The notes under the pieces: model-generated | The model's input: the letters and a program-made list of their open reading frames with translations, nothing else | Told to the model about the DNA's origin: nothing | Database searches by the model: none | In this document: positions 26,770-35,535 of the stretch, one piece after another | How the letters are laid out: each line of letters opens with the position of its first letter | Numbering within the stretch: position 1 is the first letter of the stretch | Program-made: the position numbers and the translations under genes | From: Niastella populi | GTDB taxonomy: Bacteria; Bacteroidota; Bacteroidia; Chitinophagales; Chitinophagaceae | Assembly (NCBI RefSeq): GCF_002078015.1 | Contig: NZ_LWBP01000067.1 | Coordinates: 62,001-126,000, forward strand | Direction of reading: 5' to 3' | DNA: 64,000 nt

Positions 26770-27657
26770 ATGGCTCCTGAGATCCTCTATTTTGCGATAC
26801 CCGGTTTTGTGGTACTGCTGCTGCTGGAAGCATGGTATTCCCGGAGGGAACAAAAGGACTACTATGAGGTGAAGGACACCTTCAGCAGTCTGGCTATGGG
26901 CATCGGCAATGTGATATCGGGATTTGTGTCGAAATTAGTCGTTTTTGGCGCTTTTATACTGGTATACAAATTCCGGCTGTTCACGCTGCCCTTCACCTGG
27001 TGGATGTGGGTGCTGGCTTTCTTCGCCGACGATCTTTCCTACTACTGGTTTCATTATACTTCCCATAATATGCGCTGGTTCTGGGCGTCGCATGTGGTGC
27101 ATCACTCCTCCCAGCGCTATAACCTGTCTACCGCATTGCGCCAAACCTGGACGGGTAACCTGACCGGCAGTTTTATATTCTGGATGTGGATGCCGTTGCT
27201 GGGCTTTCATCCCCTTGTGGTAATGCTGATGCAACAGATCAGCCTTATTTACCAGTTCTGGATCCATACCGAAGCCATTCACCTGTTGCCGCGTCCTATT
27301 GAGTTTATTTTCAATACGCCCAGCCACCACCGGGTGCACCACGGCAGCAATCTGAAATACCTCGATAAGAACCATGGCGGCGTACTCATTATCTGGGACC
27401 GGTTATTCGGCACTTTTCAACCGGAGGAAGAACGGCCCAGGTACGGACTTACCAAAAACATTGAAACGTACAACCCGGTGCGCATAGCCTTTAAAGAATG
27501 GGGCGATATGTTCAGGCAGGCCCGGCATGCGGGTTCGCTCCGCAATGGCATAAAATACCTGTTTCGCCCGCCAGGCTGGAGCCACAACGGAACAGGAAAG
27601 ACAACCCGGGAACTTAAGAAAGCTGCTGATTCTCAGTTCTCAGTTCATAGTTCATAG
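26770..27657 (+). CDS. Sterol desaturase / fatty-acid hydroxylase family protein
   Basis: 295 residues, integral membrane, with the di-iron histidine motifs of the family: HYTSHNMRWFWASHVVHH (HxxxH and HxxHH spacing), HTEAIHL and SHHRVHHGSN. Hydrophobic segments precede and separate them. It would use molecular oxygen to desaturate or hydroxylate a lipid; the substrate is unknown (sterols are unlikely in this organism, hopanoid or fatty acyl more so, by inference). Its last eight codons (SQFSVHSS) and stop lie inside an AGTTC heptamer repeat, so the C-terminus has been extended or replaced by repeat DNA. Confidence 0.88.
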   Translation: MAPEILYFAIPGFVVLLLLEAWYSRREQKDYYEVKDTFSSLAMGIGNVISGFVSKLVVFGAFILVYKFRLFTLPFTWWMWVLAFFADDLSYYWFHYTSHNMRWFWASHVVHHSSQRYNLSTALRQTWTGNLTGSFIFWMWMPLLGFHPLVVMLMQQISLIYQFWIHTEAIHLLPRPIEFIFNTPSHHRVHHGSNLKYLDKNHGGVLIIWDRLFGTFQPEEERPRYGLTKNIETYNPVRIAFKEWGDMFRQARHAGSLRNGIKYLFRPPGWSHNGTGKTTRELKKAADSQFSVHSS

Positions 27658-27690
27658 TTCTCAGTTCACAGTTCATAGTTCTTAGTCCAA
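27632..27690 (+). repeat. AGTTC + NN heptamer array overlapping a stop codon
   Basis: Seven-base units (TC, TC, AT, AT, TC, AC, AT, TT before AGTTC or AGTCC) run from within the sterol-desaturase-type coding sequence over its TAG stop (27655-27657). This is the reverse complement of the GAACT array at 7328. Confidence 0.92.
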
Positions 27691-28009
27691 ATTCACTACA
27701 TCCCCCTTAATTACCTGTACGCCAGGCCGTGGTTTGCGGTCTAAAGCGCCCTTTTCCAGCATCGGCTTTACGCCAGATTGCACCGGATAGCAGGGCTGCT
27801 ATGCAATTCCTATGCAATTCGGGTGCAACTCCAATGACTCTTTGTGAGGTATTGAGATACAGTATTGACAGTAAAGGTTATCAGTACAGGTACGCCGGCC
27901 TCAACTTATCAACCGCCAGTCCCCTTCCTCCCGCCCCCCGACCACCCATCGAAATACTATCCACGAAATTCTTCGTGTTATTTAAATTGTATTAACAAAA
28001 CCTTACGAA
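27691..28009. other. Spacer without a recognised gene
   Basis: Short open frames exist (for example 27729-27995) but show no family pattern and a biased composition. Contains TGCAATTC words and a palindromic ACGAA(A)TTCTTCGTG-type stretch near 27963-27978. Confidence 0.5.
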
Positions 28010-28032
28010 ATTTGTCGTATTTTTAGACAAAT
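28010..28032. promoter_or_regulatory. Putative BlaI-type operator over a promoter
   Basis: A perfect 7-bp dyad: ATTTGTC (28010-28016), nine bases, GACAAAT (28026-28032), just 13 bases before the start of the BlaI-like gene. The -7-like box TATTTTTA (28018-28025) lies between the arms, so a bound repressor would block transcription. Confidence 0.6.
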
Positions 28033-28044
28033 GTTGTTCCACTT

Positions 28045-28428
28045 ATGGCTACTACAAAAACTATAAAACCCACAGAAAGCGAGTTGGAGATACTGCAGAT
28101 CTTATGGAAGAAGGGCAATGCCAGCGTTCGTGAAGTGCATGAGGAATTACTGCAAACCAAAGAAGCCGGCTACACCACTACCCTGAAACTTATGCAGATC
28201 ATGCATGAAAAAGGACTGGTTAAACGCGACGATAGCATCAAAACGCATATTTACCAGGCCGCGGTGAGCAAGGAAAAAACCCAAAAACATCTTTTGAACA
28301 AAATGATCGATACCGTCTTTGGCGGATCGCCCGGGGAACTGGTAATGCAGGCGCTGGGCAACCACAAAGCATCGGCAGAAGAACTGGAGGAGATCCAGAA
28401 AATTCTCGACAATCTGAAAAAACAATAG
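28045..28428 (+). CDS. BlaI/MecI/CopY-family transcriptional repressor
   Basis: 127 residues, a winged-helix DNA-binding domain (PTESELEILQILWKKGNASVREVHEEL, then TTTLKLMQIMHEKGLVKRD) and a C-terminal dimerisation/cleavage region. This pattern is that of BlaI/MecI repressors, which are released when a BlaR1-type sensor responds to a signal. The sensor gene follows by only six bases, and a dyad typical of such operators overlaps the promoter region. The pair is likely self-regulating. No beta-lactamase gene is adjacent, so the regulated target is unknown. Confidence 0.93.
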   Translation: MATTKTIKPTESELEILQILWKKGNASVREVHEELLQTKEAGYTTTLKLMQIMHEKGLVKRDDSIKTHIYQAAVSKEKTQKHLLNKMIDTVFGGSPGELVMQALGNHKASAEELEEIQKILDNLKKQ

Positions 28429-28434
28429 TAATAC

Positions 28435-30285
28435 ATGAATCTGTTGTACCAATCTGCTTTTCTTAAAGCGTTGGGATGGGCATTACTGAACAGCTTATGG
28501 CAAATGGCGTTGTTGTGGCTTGCGTACCTGGCAATAACCATGGGCGGAAAAAAGTTGCTATCCCGTCAACGACATGCAATAGCCCTGTTATCACTGGCCG
28601 GCGGTTCGCTTTGGTTTTTGGGAACCCTGGTCGTTAACCTGTACAAAGCAGCCAGCGGGCCGCAGGTGATAACCATTTATGTAGAGAATGACCCCGCTAC
28701 CGGTTTGTGGCCGGGTTTCATTAACCAATGGTTTGAACCGGCGCTCCCCTTTTTATCGCTGTGCTATTTACTGGCAGCCGCCTTCCTTTTCATTCGATTT
28801 TATTTTCAATACCGCCATACTCAACGGTTGTTTACCACCGGTTTACAAAAAGCCGATCCTGAATGGAGGATCTTTCTGCAACAGGCTGTTCAGCACATGA
28901 GCATCAAAAAAAATGTGCAGATCTGGCTTTCCTCGCTGGTTGACACCCCGGTTACCCTCGGCGTATTCAAACCAATTATTTTATTACCGGTGGCGGCGGT
29001 AAACCACCTGTCGCTACATCAGGCCGAGGCAATTATCCTGCATGAGCTGAACCATATCCGCCGCAACGATTACCTGGTGAACCTGCTGATCGCCTGCGTG
29101 GATGTGATCCTGTTCTTCAACCCATTCGCCCGTTTGCTCACTTCCATCATTCGCAAAGAGCGCGAAAACTGCTGCGACGACCTGGTGCTTCAATTTCGTT
29201 ATGAGCCCCAAAGCTATGCCCGCGCATTGCTTACTCTTGAGCAGAACCGCATCAATACCAGTGCATTAGCCCTGGCAGCTACAGGAAAAGACAAACACTT
29301 TTTACTGAACCGGGTAAAACGCATCCTCGGCAATGAACAGGTTGGCAACCCATTCAGTCAAAAACTGGTGGCCTACCTGCTCTCTACCCTGCTCATTGCC
29401 TTTATTGGCTGGTACAATCCCGGTAACATAATTATAAAAAAACTGGACGCCACCCGCGAACAAACCGCGGCTATTGAAACCGTGCAAACTTTTGTTACCC
29501 CGCCTGCAAAAGCGTCAATAGCAGCTCCTGTAACATTCGTAGCAGCTAATGAAACGCCGAAAAAACAACATACAGCCTGTACAAAACAGAACAATGAAAC
29601 AAAAGACCCATTTAAAAAGCTGGAGCAGCTCATTGAACTAACCACCGAAGCCAGGCTGGCGGCGCTTACCAAACGCCTGGAAGAGTTGCCGGAAGAAATG
29701 GCTTTTGTAAATAATGTACAGATAGTGAATTATTCCTTACCGGAATTTAATACGCCCGATCCTCAACTTCCCCCGGCACAGGAAGTTTACCCCTATGTGC
29801 CCGGAAGCAGTTTTTATTTCCAGGCGGTTGAAGACACTTCCCTGCCCAAAAAATATATAATGACCCAAAGCGATGTAAAGGCAAAACTGGCCATGGAAAG
29901 ATCGATGCAGGCTTTGCAGCAGGTTGACTGGAAAAAGCTGGAATCAACGCTTAAGGCCCAGGGCATGAAAGTAAATATCAGCCAGATACAGGCGGAAATA
30001 GAAAAAGCCATGTCGCAGATAGACTGGAAGAAAATGGACGATGAATCCGAAAATGCAATGGAAGAAGCCAACAACGAGATACAGAAAATGCGCAATGCTT
30101 TCACCGTGCAGTTAAGCCGTTCTCAAAATGAGCGCGCCATTCAACAGGAACGGATCAAAGAGGCCCAGCAGCGAATATTGATGGACCGGTTACGGCAACA
30201 TGAGGAGCTCAAAAAAATGGAGCAGGAGAAGAAGAAAGAATGTAAGCACACAACTGGTAAGAAAAAGAGAATCGTTCAAATTTAA
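28435..30285 (+). CDS. M56-family (BlaR1-like) membrane metallopeptidase
   Basis: 616 residues. Four hydrophobic segments in the first 350 residues flank a zinc protease site HELNH (203-207) with a downstream ENCCDD glutamate region, as in BlaR1/MecR1 (M56). A fourth membrane segment near 320 is followed not by a penicillin-binding sensor but by about 270 residues of low-complexity, charged, coiled-coil sequence rich in K, E and Q; this replaces the usual extracellular sensor domain, so the signal is unlikely to be a beta-lactam bound covalently. Partner of the repressor upstream; a strong terminator follows. Confidence 0.9.
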   Translation: MNLLYQSAFLKALGWALLNSLWQMALLWLAYLAITMGGKKLLSRQRHAIALLSLAGGSLWFLGTLVVNLYKAASGPQVITIYVENDPATGLWPGFINQWFEPALPFLSLCYLLAAAFLFIRFYFQYRHTQRLFTTGLQKADPEWRIFLQQAVQHMSIKKNVQIWLSSLVDTPVTLGVFKPIILLPVAAVNHLSLHQAEAIILHELNHIRRNDYLVNLLIACVDVILFFNPFARLLTSIIRKERENCCDDLVLQFRYEPQSYARALLTLEQNRINTSALALAATGKDKHFLLNRVKRILGNEQVGNPFSQKLVAYLLSTLLIAFIGWYNPGNIIIKKLDATREQTAAIETVQTFVTPPAKASIAAPVTFVAANETPKKQHTACTKQNNETKDPFKKLEQLIELTTEARLAALTKRLEELPEEMAFVNNVQIVNYSLPEFNTPDPQLPPAQEVYPYVPGSSFYFQAVEDTSLPKKYIMTQSDVKAKLAMERSMQALQQVDWKKLESTLKAQGMKVNISQIQAEIEKAMSQIDWKKMDDESENAMEEANNEIQKMRNAFTVQLSRSQNERAIQQERIKEAQQRILMDRLRQHEELKKMEQEKKKECKHTTGKKKRIVQI

Positions 30286-30313
30286 GATCTCAGTCCCCGC
30301 TATAAGACACCAG

Positions 30314-30343
30314 ATCCCCGCCCGGTTGGCGGGGATTTTTTTG
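30314..30343 (+). terminator. Intrinsic terminator after the BlaI/BlaR1 pair
   Basis: CCCCGCC (30316-30322) pairs with GGCGGGG (30328-30334), followed by a seven-T run. Confidence 0.9.
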
Positions 30344-30709
30344 TGATCTACACAGGAACAAACATGAACAATATTATATATAAAAATATCAAATGTTAGT
30401 TTTTAAGCACTCAAAATCATTTCGCTAACAGCTGCATTAACGCCCGTTGGGAAGAACCGGCGCTCAACATTGCCACGCATTCTGCAACCCAAAATAGCGC
30501 CCATTACACTGCATTAAACCCTGTTCAAAAGCAGCGAGCCTTCAGATATCCCTTTCACTTTTTCACCCCGGGCAACGGTAAAAAACAAATTAAAAATGGT
30601 CTCTTTTGATACGATCTTTTCGAACTGAAGAAAGGAAGGCGTTGCAAATTCTGCAACAAATAAACCTACCAACTTGCAATAAACAGGTAACCAGGAGAAG
30701 ACATCCTGC

Positions 30710-30734
30710 AAGGCCGGCTTTGCAAGCCGGCCTT
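30710..30734. terminator. Perfect 11-bp hairpin
   Basis: AAGGCCGGCTT and AAGCCGGCCTT are exact complements around a TGC loop; a short TTTAT follows on the + strand. Confidence 0.5.
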
Positions 30735-31086
30735 TATAAGGCAGGAAATTTGGGAATGAGTCATGTGCATTGGATAAAGTTGGCTGGGAGGCGACTGGCT
30801 GGGAAATCACCTTCCAGTTTCCAATCGGGACCGGATTAAAGACAACAAAATCACGCGCTAAAGCTACGAACGGAAAACTACTAAGCCAATGATAAAGGCA
30901 AATACTTATTCATATATTTTAAAAAGTTGGCGAGGAACACATATAAATAAAGACAAATACCGGGCAGGTATCCCGCGGAACGACTTAAGCTGACGGAGTG
31001 ACTTTATGGCAGATTTATTTGGCTGATTTATAAGGCGGCGGAAGACTTTATGAAGGTAATTCCTAAGGCTATTCTATATAAAACAA

Positions 31087-31112
31087 AATCCCGCTGTTAG
31101 CGGGATTTGTTG
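31087..31112 (+). terminator. Terminator-like hairpin
   Basis: AATCCCGC pairs with GCGGGATT around TGTTA, followed by TGTTGTT. It ends no gene that I can identify. Confidence 0.55.
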
Positions 31113-31504
31113 TTCGCAGTTGGTATTGGTTACGCAGACATTACCAAAATCGATACGGGTGTAACACCCTCAAAACTTTTATCAGTATCCTCCCTTTTAT
31201 TACTTTCCGGGAGGCCGCTTCGTCATAACGATCATTAAGTCACTGTGTAAATTCACCGGCTTGTCCATTCACCGCACCTGTAAAAAAACTTTCCCTTGTA
31301 CAACCACTCTCCTCAATTTCACCGGTATTAAAAATTCACAACCAGATGTGTGACTAACTGATAATCTACAGACATCTAAACATCTAAAGTTGCTGCAACA
31401 AATTTCTAAAAGAGTACAACAAAATGTAAAAAAATACCTGAATCGGTCAGGCTCCTATAAACCATACGCTCCCTGCTTTTTTGTAACCCGATCGATTTTC
31501 CCAT

Positions 31505-31519
31505 TTCCAAAATTTGGAA
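31505..31519. promoter_or_regulatory. Palindrome TTCCAAAATTTGGAA, copy 1
   Basis: A 15-bp site with exact arms around a central A. Identical copy at 32956-32970; a weaker one at 33006-33020. Confidence 0.5.
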
Positions 31520-31541
31520 TTTTTCTGTTAACCGGCGCATC

Positions 31542-32174
31542 TTAAGCTTTCGAACCCAGGATATGGCGGGCATTTTTGCCTTCGCAAAACAACAGGTCTA
31601 AAATGGAAACATGAGGAATAAATCCTATCCGTTCTTCAAAAACCTGGTGGTAACGAACCGGGTCAGGGAAGTCGGTCTGAATGCTTTTGGGGGTTATTTT
31701 ATTCCGCCAGTCAACCACTTGCGATTCGTCCACCCCATCCTGCTCACCAGGAACATATTTCAAATAATCAACATGAATGGGCGCTCCCAATTTCATCACA
31801 ACCCAGTTAAGACAGATCCGGTTCCACTCATGTAACAGCTCCACCGGCTGCCGGTACAGGCCGGCTAACTCGGGTTCAAAAAAGGCAAACCAGGGCGACC
31901 GGTTATAACAGGAGGTGATGGTTTTCCAATGTTGCGCCTGCCAGGGTTTCCGGTTATCGATGGCCACTTCTTTCAACAACCTTTTCTGCTCGCGTCCTTC
32001 CAGCACCGGAATGCTCAGGTTGATGGCACCGTGCGAGCCAACTACCACACAGCGGTTCCTGAAACTCATTTTTCGCCAGGGTTCATATTCGTCAAATTTT
32101 ATATTCGAAACTTCAATTGACTTTTTCATCAAAGTAACACTCGGAAAATATTGACTTTCAACTAATAACTTCAT
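31542..32174 (-). CDS. WbqC-family protein
   Basis: 210 residues of the WbqC-like family (first named from an O-antigen cluster). The N-terminal SQYFPSVTLMKKSIEVS corresponds to the family's QxxyxP opening, and RNRCVVVGSHGAINLSIPV with a following K/R-rich NRKPWQAQHWKTI segment is typical. Members may act in glycan or lipid sugar synthesis, but the reaction is not established. Divergent from the lipoprotein gene at 32469; the 294-bp AT-rich gap would hold both promoters. Confidence 0.85.
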   Translation of the reverse strand: MKLLVESQYFPSVTLMKKSIEVSNIKFDEYEPWRKMSFRNRCVVVGSHGAINLSIPVLEGREQKRLLKEVAIDNRKPWQAQHWKTITSCYNRSPWFAFFEPELAGLYRQPVELLHEWNRICLNWVVMKLGAPIHVDYLKYVPGEQDGVDESQVVDWRNKITPKSIQTDFPDPVRYHQVFEERIGFIPHVSILDLLFCEGKNARHILGSKA

Positions 32175-32468
32175 ACAATCTCTATTTTCTCATTTTTTGT
32201 TTAAGATTGGCCCAAAATGAGTGAAAAACATCCATTTTATGTGCTTAAAATTTGGTATTTTAATTATAATTAAACCATGTATTTTATCTGATAATTAAAA
32301 TTTTACTTCAAATAACATCTACTAAAAATACTGGCAGTCGATTTTGGGCTTTTTTGTAAATTTTGAGGCCTCTAAATCTAAAGTTCTTAGCAAAGAAAAA
32401 CCTAAAGTACGATCCCTTTTTTGGCCGGAAAAATTTATCCGGTACATTGTGGCCTAAAAATCATCGAC

Positions 32469-32918
32469 ATGCAAAAAATTAGCTGGTGGTTGCTCCTACC
32501 CTTGCTGGCAGTTGGCTGTGCCAAACCGACAGGCTTCGATTATCTCGGCGTGAGAAATTTTAAGGTGATCAAATTCGGGTTGAAGGAATCGACGGTGGGG
32601 GCAGACGTGGAATTTTATAATCCGAACCGGTACCCCGTGACCATGAAAGGAGGGTCGGTTGACGTGTATGCCAACAACAGTTATTTTGGAAAAACGACCC
32701 TTGACTCAAGCATCCAGATTCCTAAAAAAGATACCTTTTTGTTGCCGGTGGTTTTAAAAGTCGACATGAATAATACCGCTATCGGATTGATACAAACCCT
32801 GGCGGCGGGTCAGGACAGTGTACATATTAAACTGGACGGAAGTGCAAAAGTTGGTCGCGGCGGATTATTTATAAACTACCCGATCAGGTATGCCGGCATG
32901 CAAAAAATCAAATTTTAA
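32469..32918 (+). CDS. LEA14-like (LEA type 2) lipoprotein
   Basis: 149 residues from the start at 32469, chosen because it begins a type II signal (MQKISWWLLLPLLAVGC, lipobox AVGC); the frame opens at 32421 with no signal-like sequence. The body has the alternation of a water-stress-type LEA14 fold: NFKVIKFGLKESTVGADVEFYNPNRYPVTMKGGSVDVYANNSYFG then KDTFLLPVVLKVD. Function unknown beyond being an envelope lipoprotein. It faces away from wbqC. Confidence 0.85.
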   Translation: MQKISWWLLLPLLAVGCAKPTGFDYLGVRNFKVIKFGLKESTVGADVEFYNPNRYPVTMKGGSVDVYANNSYFGKTTLDSSIQIPKKDTFLLPVVLKVDMNNTAIGLIQTLAAGQDSVHIKLDGSAKVGRGGLFINYPIRYAGMQKIKF

Positions 32919-33676
32919 GACCCGGGAGTCGGGGCATTTTTCTCAATAATTAAAATTCCAAAATTTGGAATCAGTTACCTGGTTCCAAATTCAAAAAGCC
33001 TTTCTTTCCAAAAATTGGAGCAGCCGTTTTACCGGAAAATATTTCGAAAAAAATTTTTGCGGTATGCAACCATTTTAAAGAATTCAGGAATTTTTTTTGA
33101 CTGCCTGACGAAGATCATTCTTTGAGCAGATCAAAAAATAACAAGGCCGCCAGTTCAAAAATATCGCTCCATCCCACCCCGCCTATTGACCGGTTTTGAA
33201 AAAAGTACAACCGGTGATCGACAATCGCTGACCAGGAACCGCCCATTTTTTGGTGAACCTGTTGACCATTTATTAAAAAACCGACCTTCCATTAACATGG
33301 CAAACTGGTCGGCAACTGCTCAATTTTGATAAAATTTTTTGCGGTGGTGAATGAATTTTAGTGCGGCCAATTTTGAAGTCCTGGCTAAAAAGGCGGCTTC
33401 CCGTTTCCGTTTGCACCGGTTTTCTATCGTTAAAAAACTACGTGGTTTGCCCGGAAAACCGGCGGCTGATCGTTTCATTTTTATGTCATGTTGGCGGCAA
33501 ATTTTTCGGCGTTGCATTAAAAATGTGCGCTTAAAAAAAGCAACGCCTGCGCTCGCCCACGGATACTTACGACCGAAAGTTACCCGCCGGCCAATCGTAT
33601 TATTTGCCTGCCGGCGCGTTTGTTTTTGCCTGGCGCCATTGATAAAAAATTAACGAAAATGATGTGCTGAAATAAT
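32919..33676. other. AT-rich spacer with inverted TTCCAA sites, no recognised gene
   Basis: The open frame 33351-33653 encodes an arginine-rich, cysteine-rich product without domain or signal and looks accidental. Besides the TTCCAAAATTTGGAA copies, the region has many AAA/TTT runs. Confidence 0.5.
32956..32970. promoter_or_regulatory. Palindrome TTCCAAAATTTGGAA, copy 2
   Basis: Identical 15-mer to 31505-31519, 37 bases after the stop of the LEA14-like gene. A third, imperfect copy TTCCAAAAATTGGAG is at 33006. Confidence 0.5.
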
Positions 33677-33684
33677 TACTTTTG
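33677..33684 (+). promoter_or_regulatory. -7 box TACTTTTG for the HMA gene
   Basis: Perfect TAnnTTTG match; the ATG is only 15 bases downstream, so the mRNA would have a very short leader. Confidence 0.55.
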
Positions 33685-33698
33685 GAAAAACAAGTGGT

Positions 33699-34055
33699 AT
33701 GAAGAAATTACTTTTACTGGCCATCGCCGTTATGGGAATTACCACCTTCGCTTCCTCACAGGTTAAAAAAGGGATTCAAACTGTAACCATTCAAACCCCA
33801 ACCGTTCAATGCGAAAGTTGCAAAAAACGCATTGAGGCATACCTGAAACGCGAAGATGGAGTTCAGAAATCGAATGTAGATTTCAAGAAGCATGTTACTA
33901 AAGTTACCTTTTATGCAGAGCGTACCAATGCGGAAAATATTAAGGCCGCCATCGCCAATGCAGGGTATGATGCCGATGATGTAAAGGCAGAACCTGACGC
34001 ATACGAAAAACTGCCCAAATGCTGTAAAAAGCCTGAAGACGGCGGCGGTATGTAG
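33699..34055 (+). CDS. Secreted heavy-metal-associated (HMA/MerP-like) protein
   Basis: 118 residues with a signal peptide (MKKLLLLAIAVMGITTFASS) and one HMA domain (about 27-95) whose metal-binding CxxC is C38-E-S-C41 in VQCESCKKRIEAYL; the fold continues with VDFKKHVTKVTFY and IKAAIANAGYDADDV. The tail has a Cys-Cys pair in LPKCCKKPEDGGGM that could add a second metal site. Likely periplasmic copper or other soft-metal binding; no P-type ATPase is nearby. A terminator follows. Confidence 0.92.
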   Translation: MKKLLLLAIAVMGITTFASSQVKKGIQTVTIQTPTVQCESCKKRIEAYLKREDGVQKSNVDFKKHVTKVTFYAERTNAENIKAAIANAGYDADDVKAEPDAYEKLPKCCKKPEDGGGM

Positions 34056-34080
34056 TAGCTATTAATAAAATTTCTATATA

Positions 34081-34109
34081 AAAAAAACCGCCTGCAGGCG
34101 GTTTTTTTT
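34081..34109. terminator. Bidirectional terminator
   Basis: A-run, CCGCCTGCAGGCGG palindrome and T-run: it can end the HMA gene on + and pyrE on -. Confidence 0.85.
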
Positions 34110-34124
34110 ATGGGTCACCGGGTT

Positions 34125-34162
34125 TACCAGTCAACTTGTTAATTAGTGAACCCGTTAACTTA
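34125..34162 (-). repeat. GTTAAC-type array abutting the pyrE stop
   Basis: Units with GTCAAC, GTTAAT, GTGAAC and GTTAAC cores; the last GTTAAC (34154-34159) directly precedes the pyrE stop complement (34160-34162). Confidence 0.85.
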
Positions 34163-34795
34163 TTTCCCTGTCCAGTTGGCCGGATCCTTCCGCCATTCCA
34201 TTAGAATTTCCTGTTGGTCGGCAGAAACAACGCCTTTTTCAACGGCCAGTTCTATGAGGCTTCCGTAGTTGGTAAGAGAGATATATGGCACCCCGGCTTT
34301 GGCAAAATTTTCGGTTGCCACCGGAAAACCGTAGGTAAAGATCGACACCATTCCCAGCACTTCCAGGCCTGCCGCCTTCGCCACATCCACCACCTGCAAA
34401 CTGCTTTTACCGGTTGAAATGAGGTCCTCGATGATCACCACTTTTTGGCCGGCCGTATAATATCCTTCTATCTGGTTGCCCAATCCATGTTCTTTTGGTT
34501 TTGGGCGTACATATATATAAGGCAGCTTCAACTGGTCGGCAGCCATAGCGCCCCAGGCAATACCTGCGGTTGCTACCCCGGCCAGCAACTCACCTTCGGG
34601 AAAATCCTGGAAGATCACATTGCACATTTCCGATTTTATAAAATCGCGAATGAAGGGAAATGATAATACCCGGCGGTTATCGCAGTAAATGGGGCTTTTC
34701 CATCCCGAGGCCCAGGTAAAGGGTTGTGCGGGATTTAATTTAATAGCATTACTTTGTAATAACTTTTCGGCTACAGCCTTTTCGTTCGAAGACAT
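34160..34795 (-). CDS. pyrE: Orotate phosphoribosyltransferase
   Basis: 211 residues. It joins orotate to PRPP to make OMP in pyrimidine synthesis. The substrate loop IYVRPKPKEHGLGNQIEGYY and PRPP-binding motif VVIIEDLISTGKS (about residues 118-130) are present, with the family N-terminus FTWASGWKSPIYCDNR. It is not part of the pyrB-pyrR block 2 kb away, but lies in the same direction. Its stop touches a repeat array. Confidence 0.95.
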   Translation of the reverse strand: MSSNEKAVAEKLLQSNAIKLNPAQPFTWASGWKSPIYCDNRRVLSFPFIRDFIKSEMCNVIFQDFPEGELLAGVATAGIAWGAMAADQLKLPYIYVRPKPKEHGLGNQIEGYYTAGQKVVIIEDLISTGKSSLQVVDVAKAAGLEVLGMVSIFTYGFPVATENFAKAGVPYISLTNYGSLIELAVEKGVVSADQQEILMEWRKDPANWTGK

Positions 34796-34857
34796 ATTAT
34801 TGATTAAGTTATTTGCGGCGAAATTGGCCTTTGATACCTGAAAACTGAAAATAAGTT

Positions 34858-35481
34858 ATGCACATAAAGATATACTTTAACGAGAAACCGTTGTTCCTTA
34901 CCGATTCCATTACCCCCGAAATTGAACCGTTTGCGCATCATGACGATGCCGTGCTAATAGATGAATTCTCGCATGGCGGCATCAATTCCATGATCCATGA
35001 AATGCGGCAGGACAAGGTGCATGCCGGCATTTACCTTCACAATAATGTCGAAGAGCTCAGAAAAGCGTTCTGGAAAAAGTTCATTATGATAAAAGCTGCC
35101 GGCGGTTTGGTAAAAAACGAAGCCGGGGAACTGTTGTTCATCTTCCGCCGCGGAAAATGGGACCTTCCAAAGGGCAAACTCGACGACGGCGAAACGCTGG
35201 AGGAATGTGCGGTGCGGGAAATACAGGAAGAAACCGGTTTACAGCAGGTTGAATTGAAAAATCACCTCATTACCACCTGGCATACCTACGATGAAAGTGG
35301 TCATCATATTCTGAAAGAAACGGCCTGGTACCTGTTATCGGCGCCCAAAAAGCAGGCTTTAACGCCGCAAACCATTGAACAGATAACACAAATTGAATGG
35401 GGAGCGCCTGCTGACCTGAATAACTATGTTTCGAATACTTTCCCGGCTATAATCGATGTGCTGAAGGCGGCGGGATACTAA
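34858..35481 (+). CDS. Nudix hydrolase
   Basis: 207 residues. The Nudix box (residues 106-128) is GKLDDGETLEECAVREIQEETGL, matching GX5EX7REUXEEXGU in full. The first 75 residues form a separate N-terminal domain (MHIKIYFNEKPLFL, then EELRKAFWKKF) not typical of MutT, so the protein is one of the two-domain NUDIX enzymes; the substrate (nucleotide derivative, diphosphate or sugar) cannot be told. Divergent from pyrE with a 62-bp gap, convergent with the thioesterase gene. Confidence 0.9.
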   Translation: MHIKIYFNEKPLFLTDSITPEIEPFAHHDDAVLIDEFSHGGINSMIHEMRQDKVHAGIYLHNNVEELRKAFWKKFIMIKAAGGLVKNEAGELLFIFRRGKWDLPKGKLDDGETLEECAVREIQEETGLQQVELKNHLITTWHTYDESGHHILKETAWYLLSAPKKQALTPQTIEQITQIEWGAPADLNNYVSNTFPAIIDVLKAAGY

Positions 35482-35487
35482 ATGGAA

Positions 35488-35535
35488 AGTTATTCAGTTC
35501 ATAAGTTATTCAGTTCCATATGGCTAAATAACTTA
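35488..35535 (-). repeat. AAGTTATTCAGTTCAT repeat between convergent genes
   Basis: A 16-bp unit present twice, then a variant running into the stop of the thioesterase gene (35533-35535). The same words (CTGAATAACTT, ATGAACT) recur at 547-575. Confidence 0.8.

Larger units (their letters stand above)
30344..31541. other. 1.2-kb spacer with two hairpins, no recognised gene
   Basis: Short frames on both strands (such as minus 30514-30810) show no family match by eye and no signal peptide or membrane pattern, so I do not call them. What can be seen: a perfect 11-bp hairpin at 30710-30734, a terminator-like hairpin at 31087-31112, and the palindrome TTCCAAAATTTGGAA at 31505-31519. An unrecognised RNA between the two hairpins is possible. 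Confidence 0.5.

Noticed and set aside
27729-27995. 88-residue frame before the BlaI-like gene
   Set aside because: Low-complexity proline-rich end and no recognisable domain; it stops upstream of the operator.
30514-30839. Short frames on both strands in the 1.2-kb spacer
   Set aside because: No signal, membrane or domain pattern and no promoter box in the right place.
33351-33653. 100-residue Arg/Cys-rich frame
   Set aside because: Composition unlike neighbouring genes, no family pattern, AT-rich spacer context.
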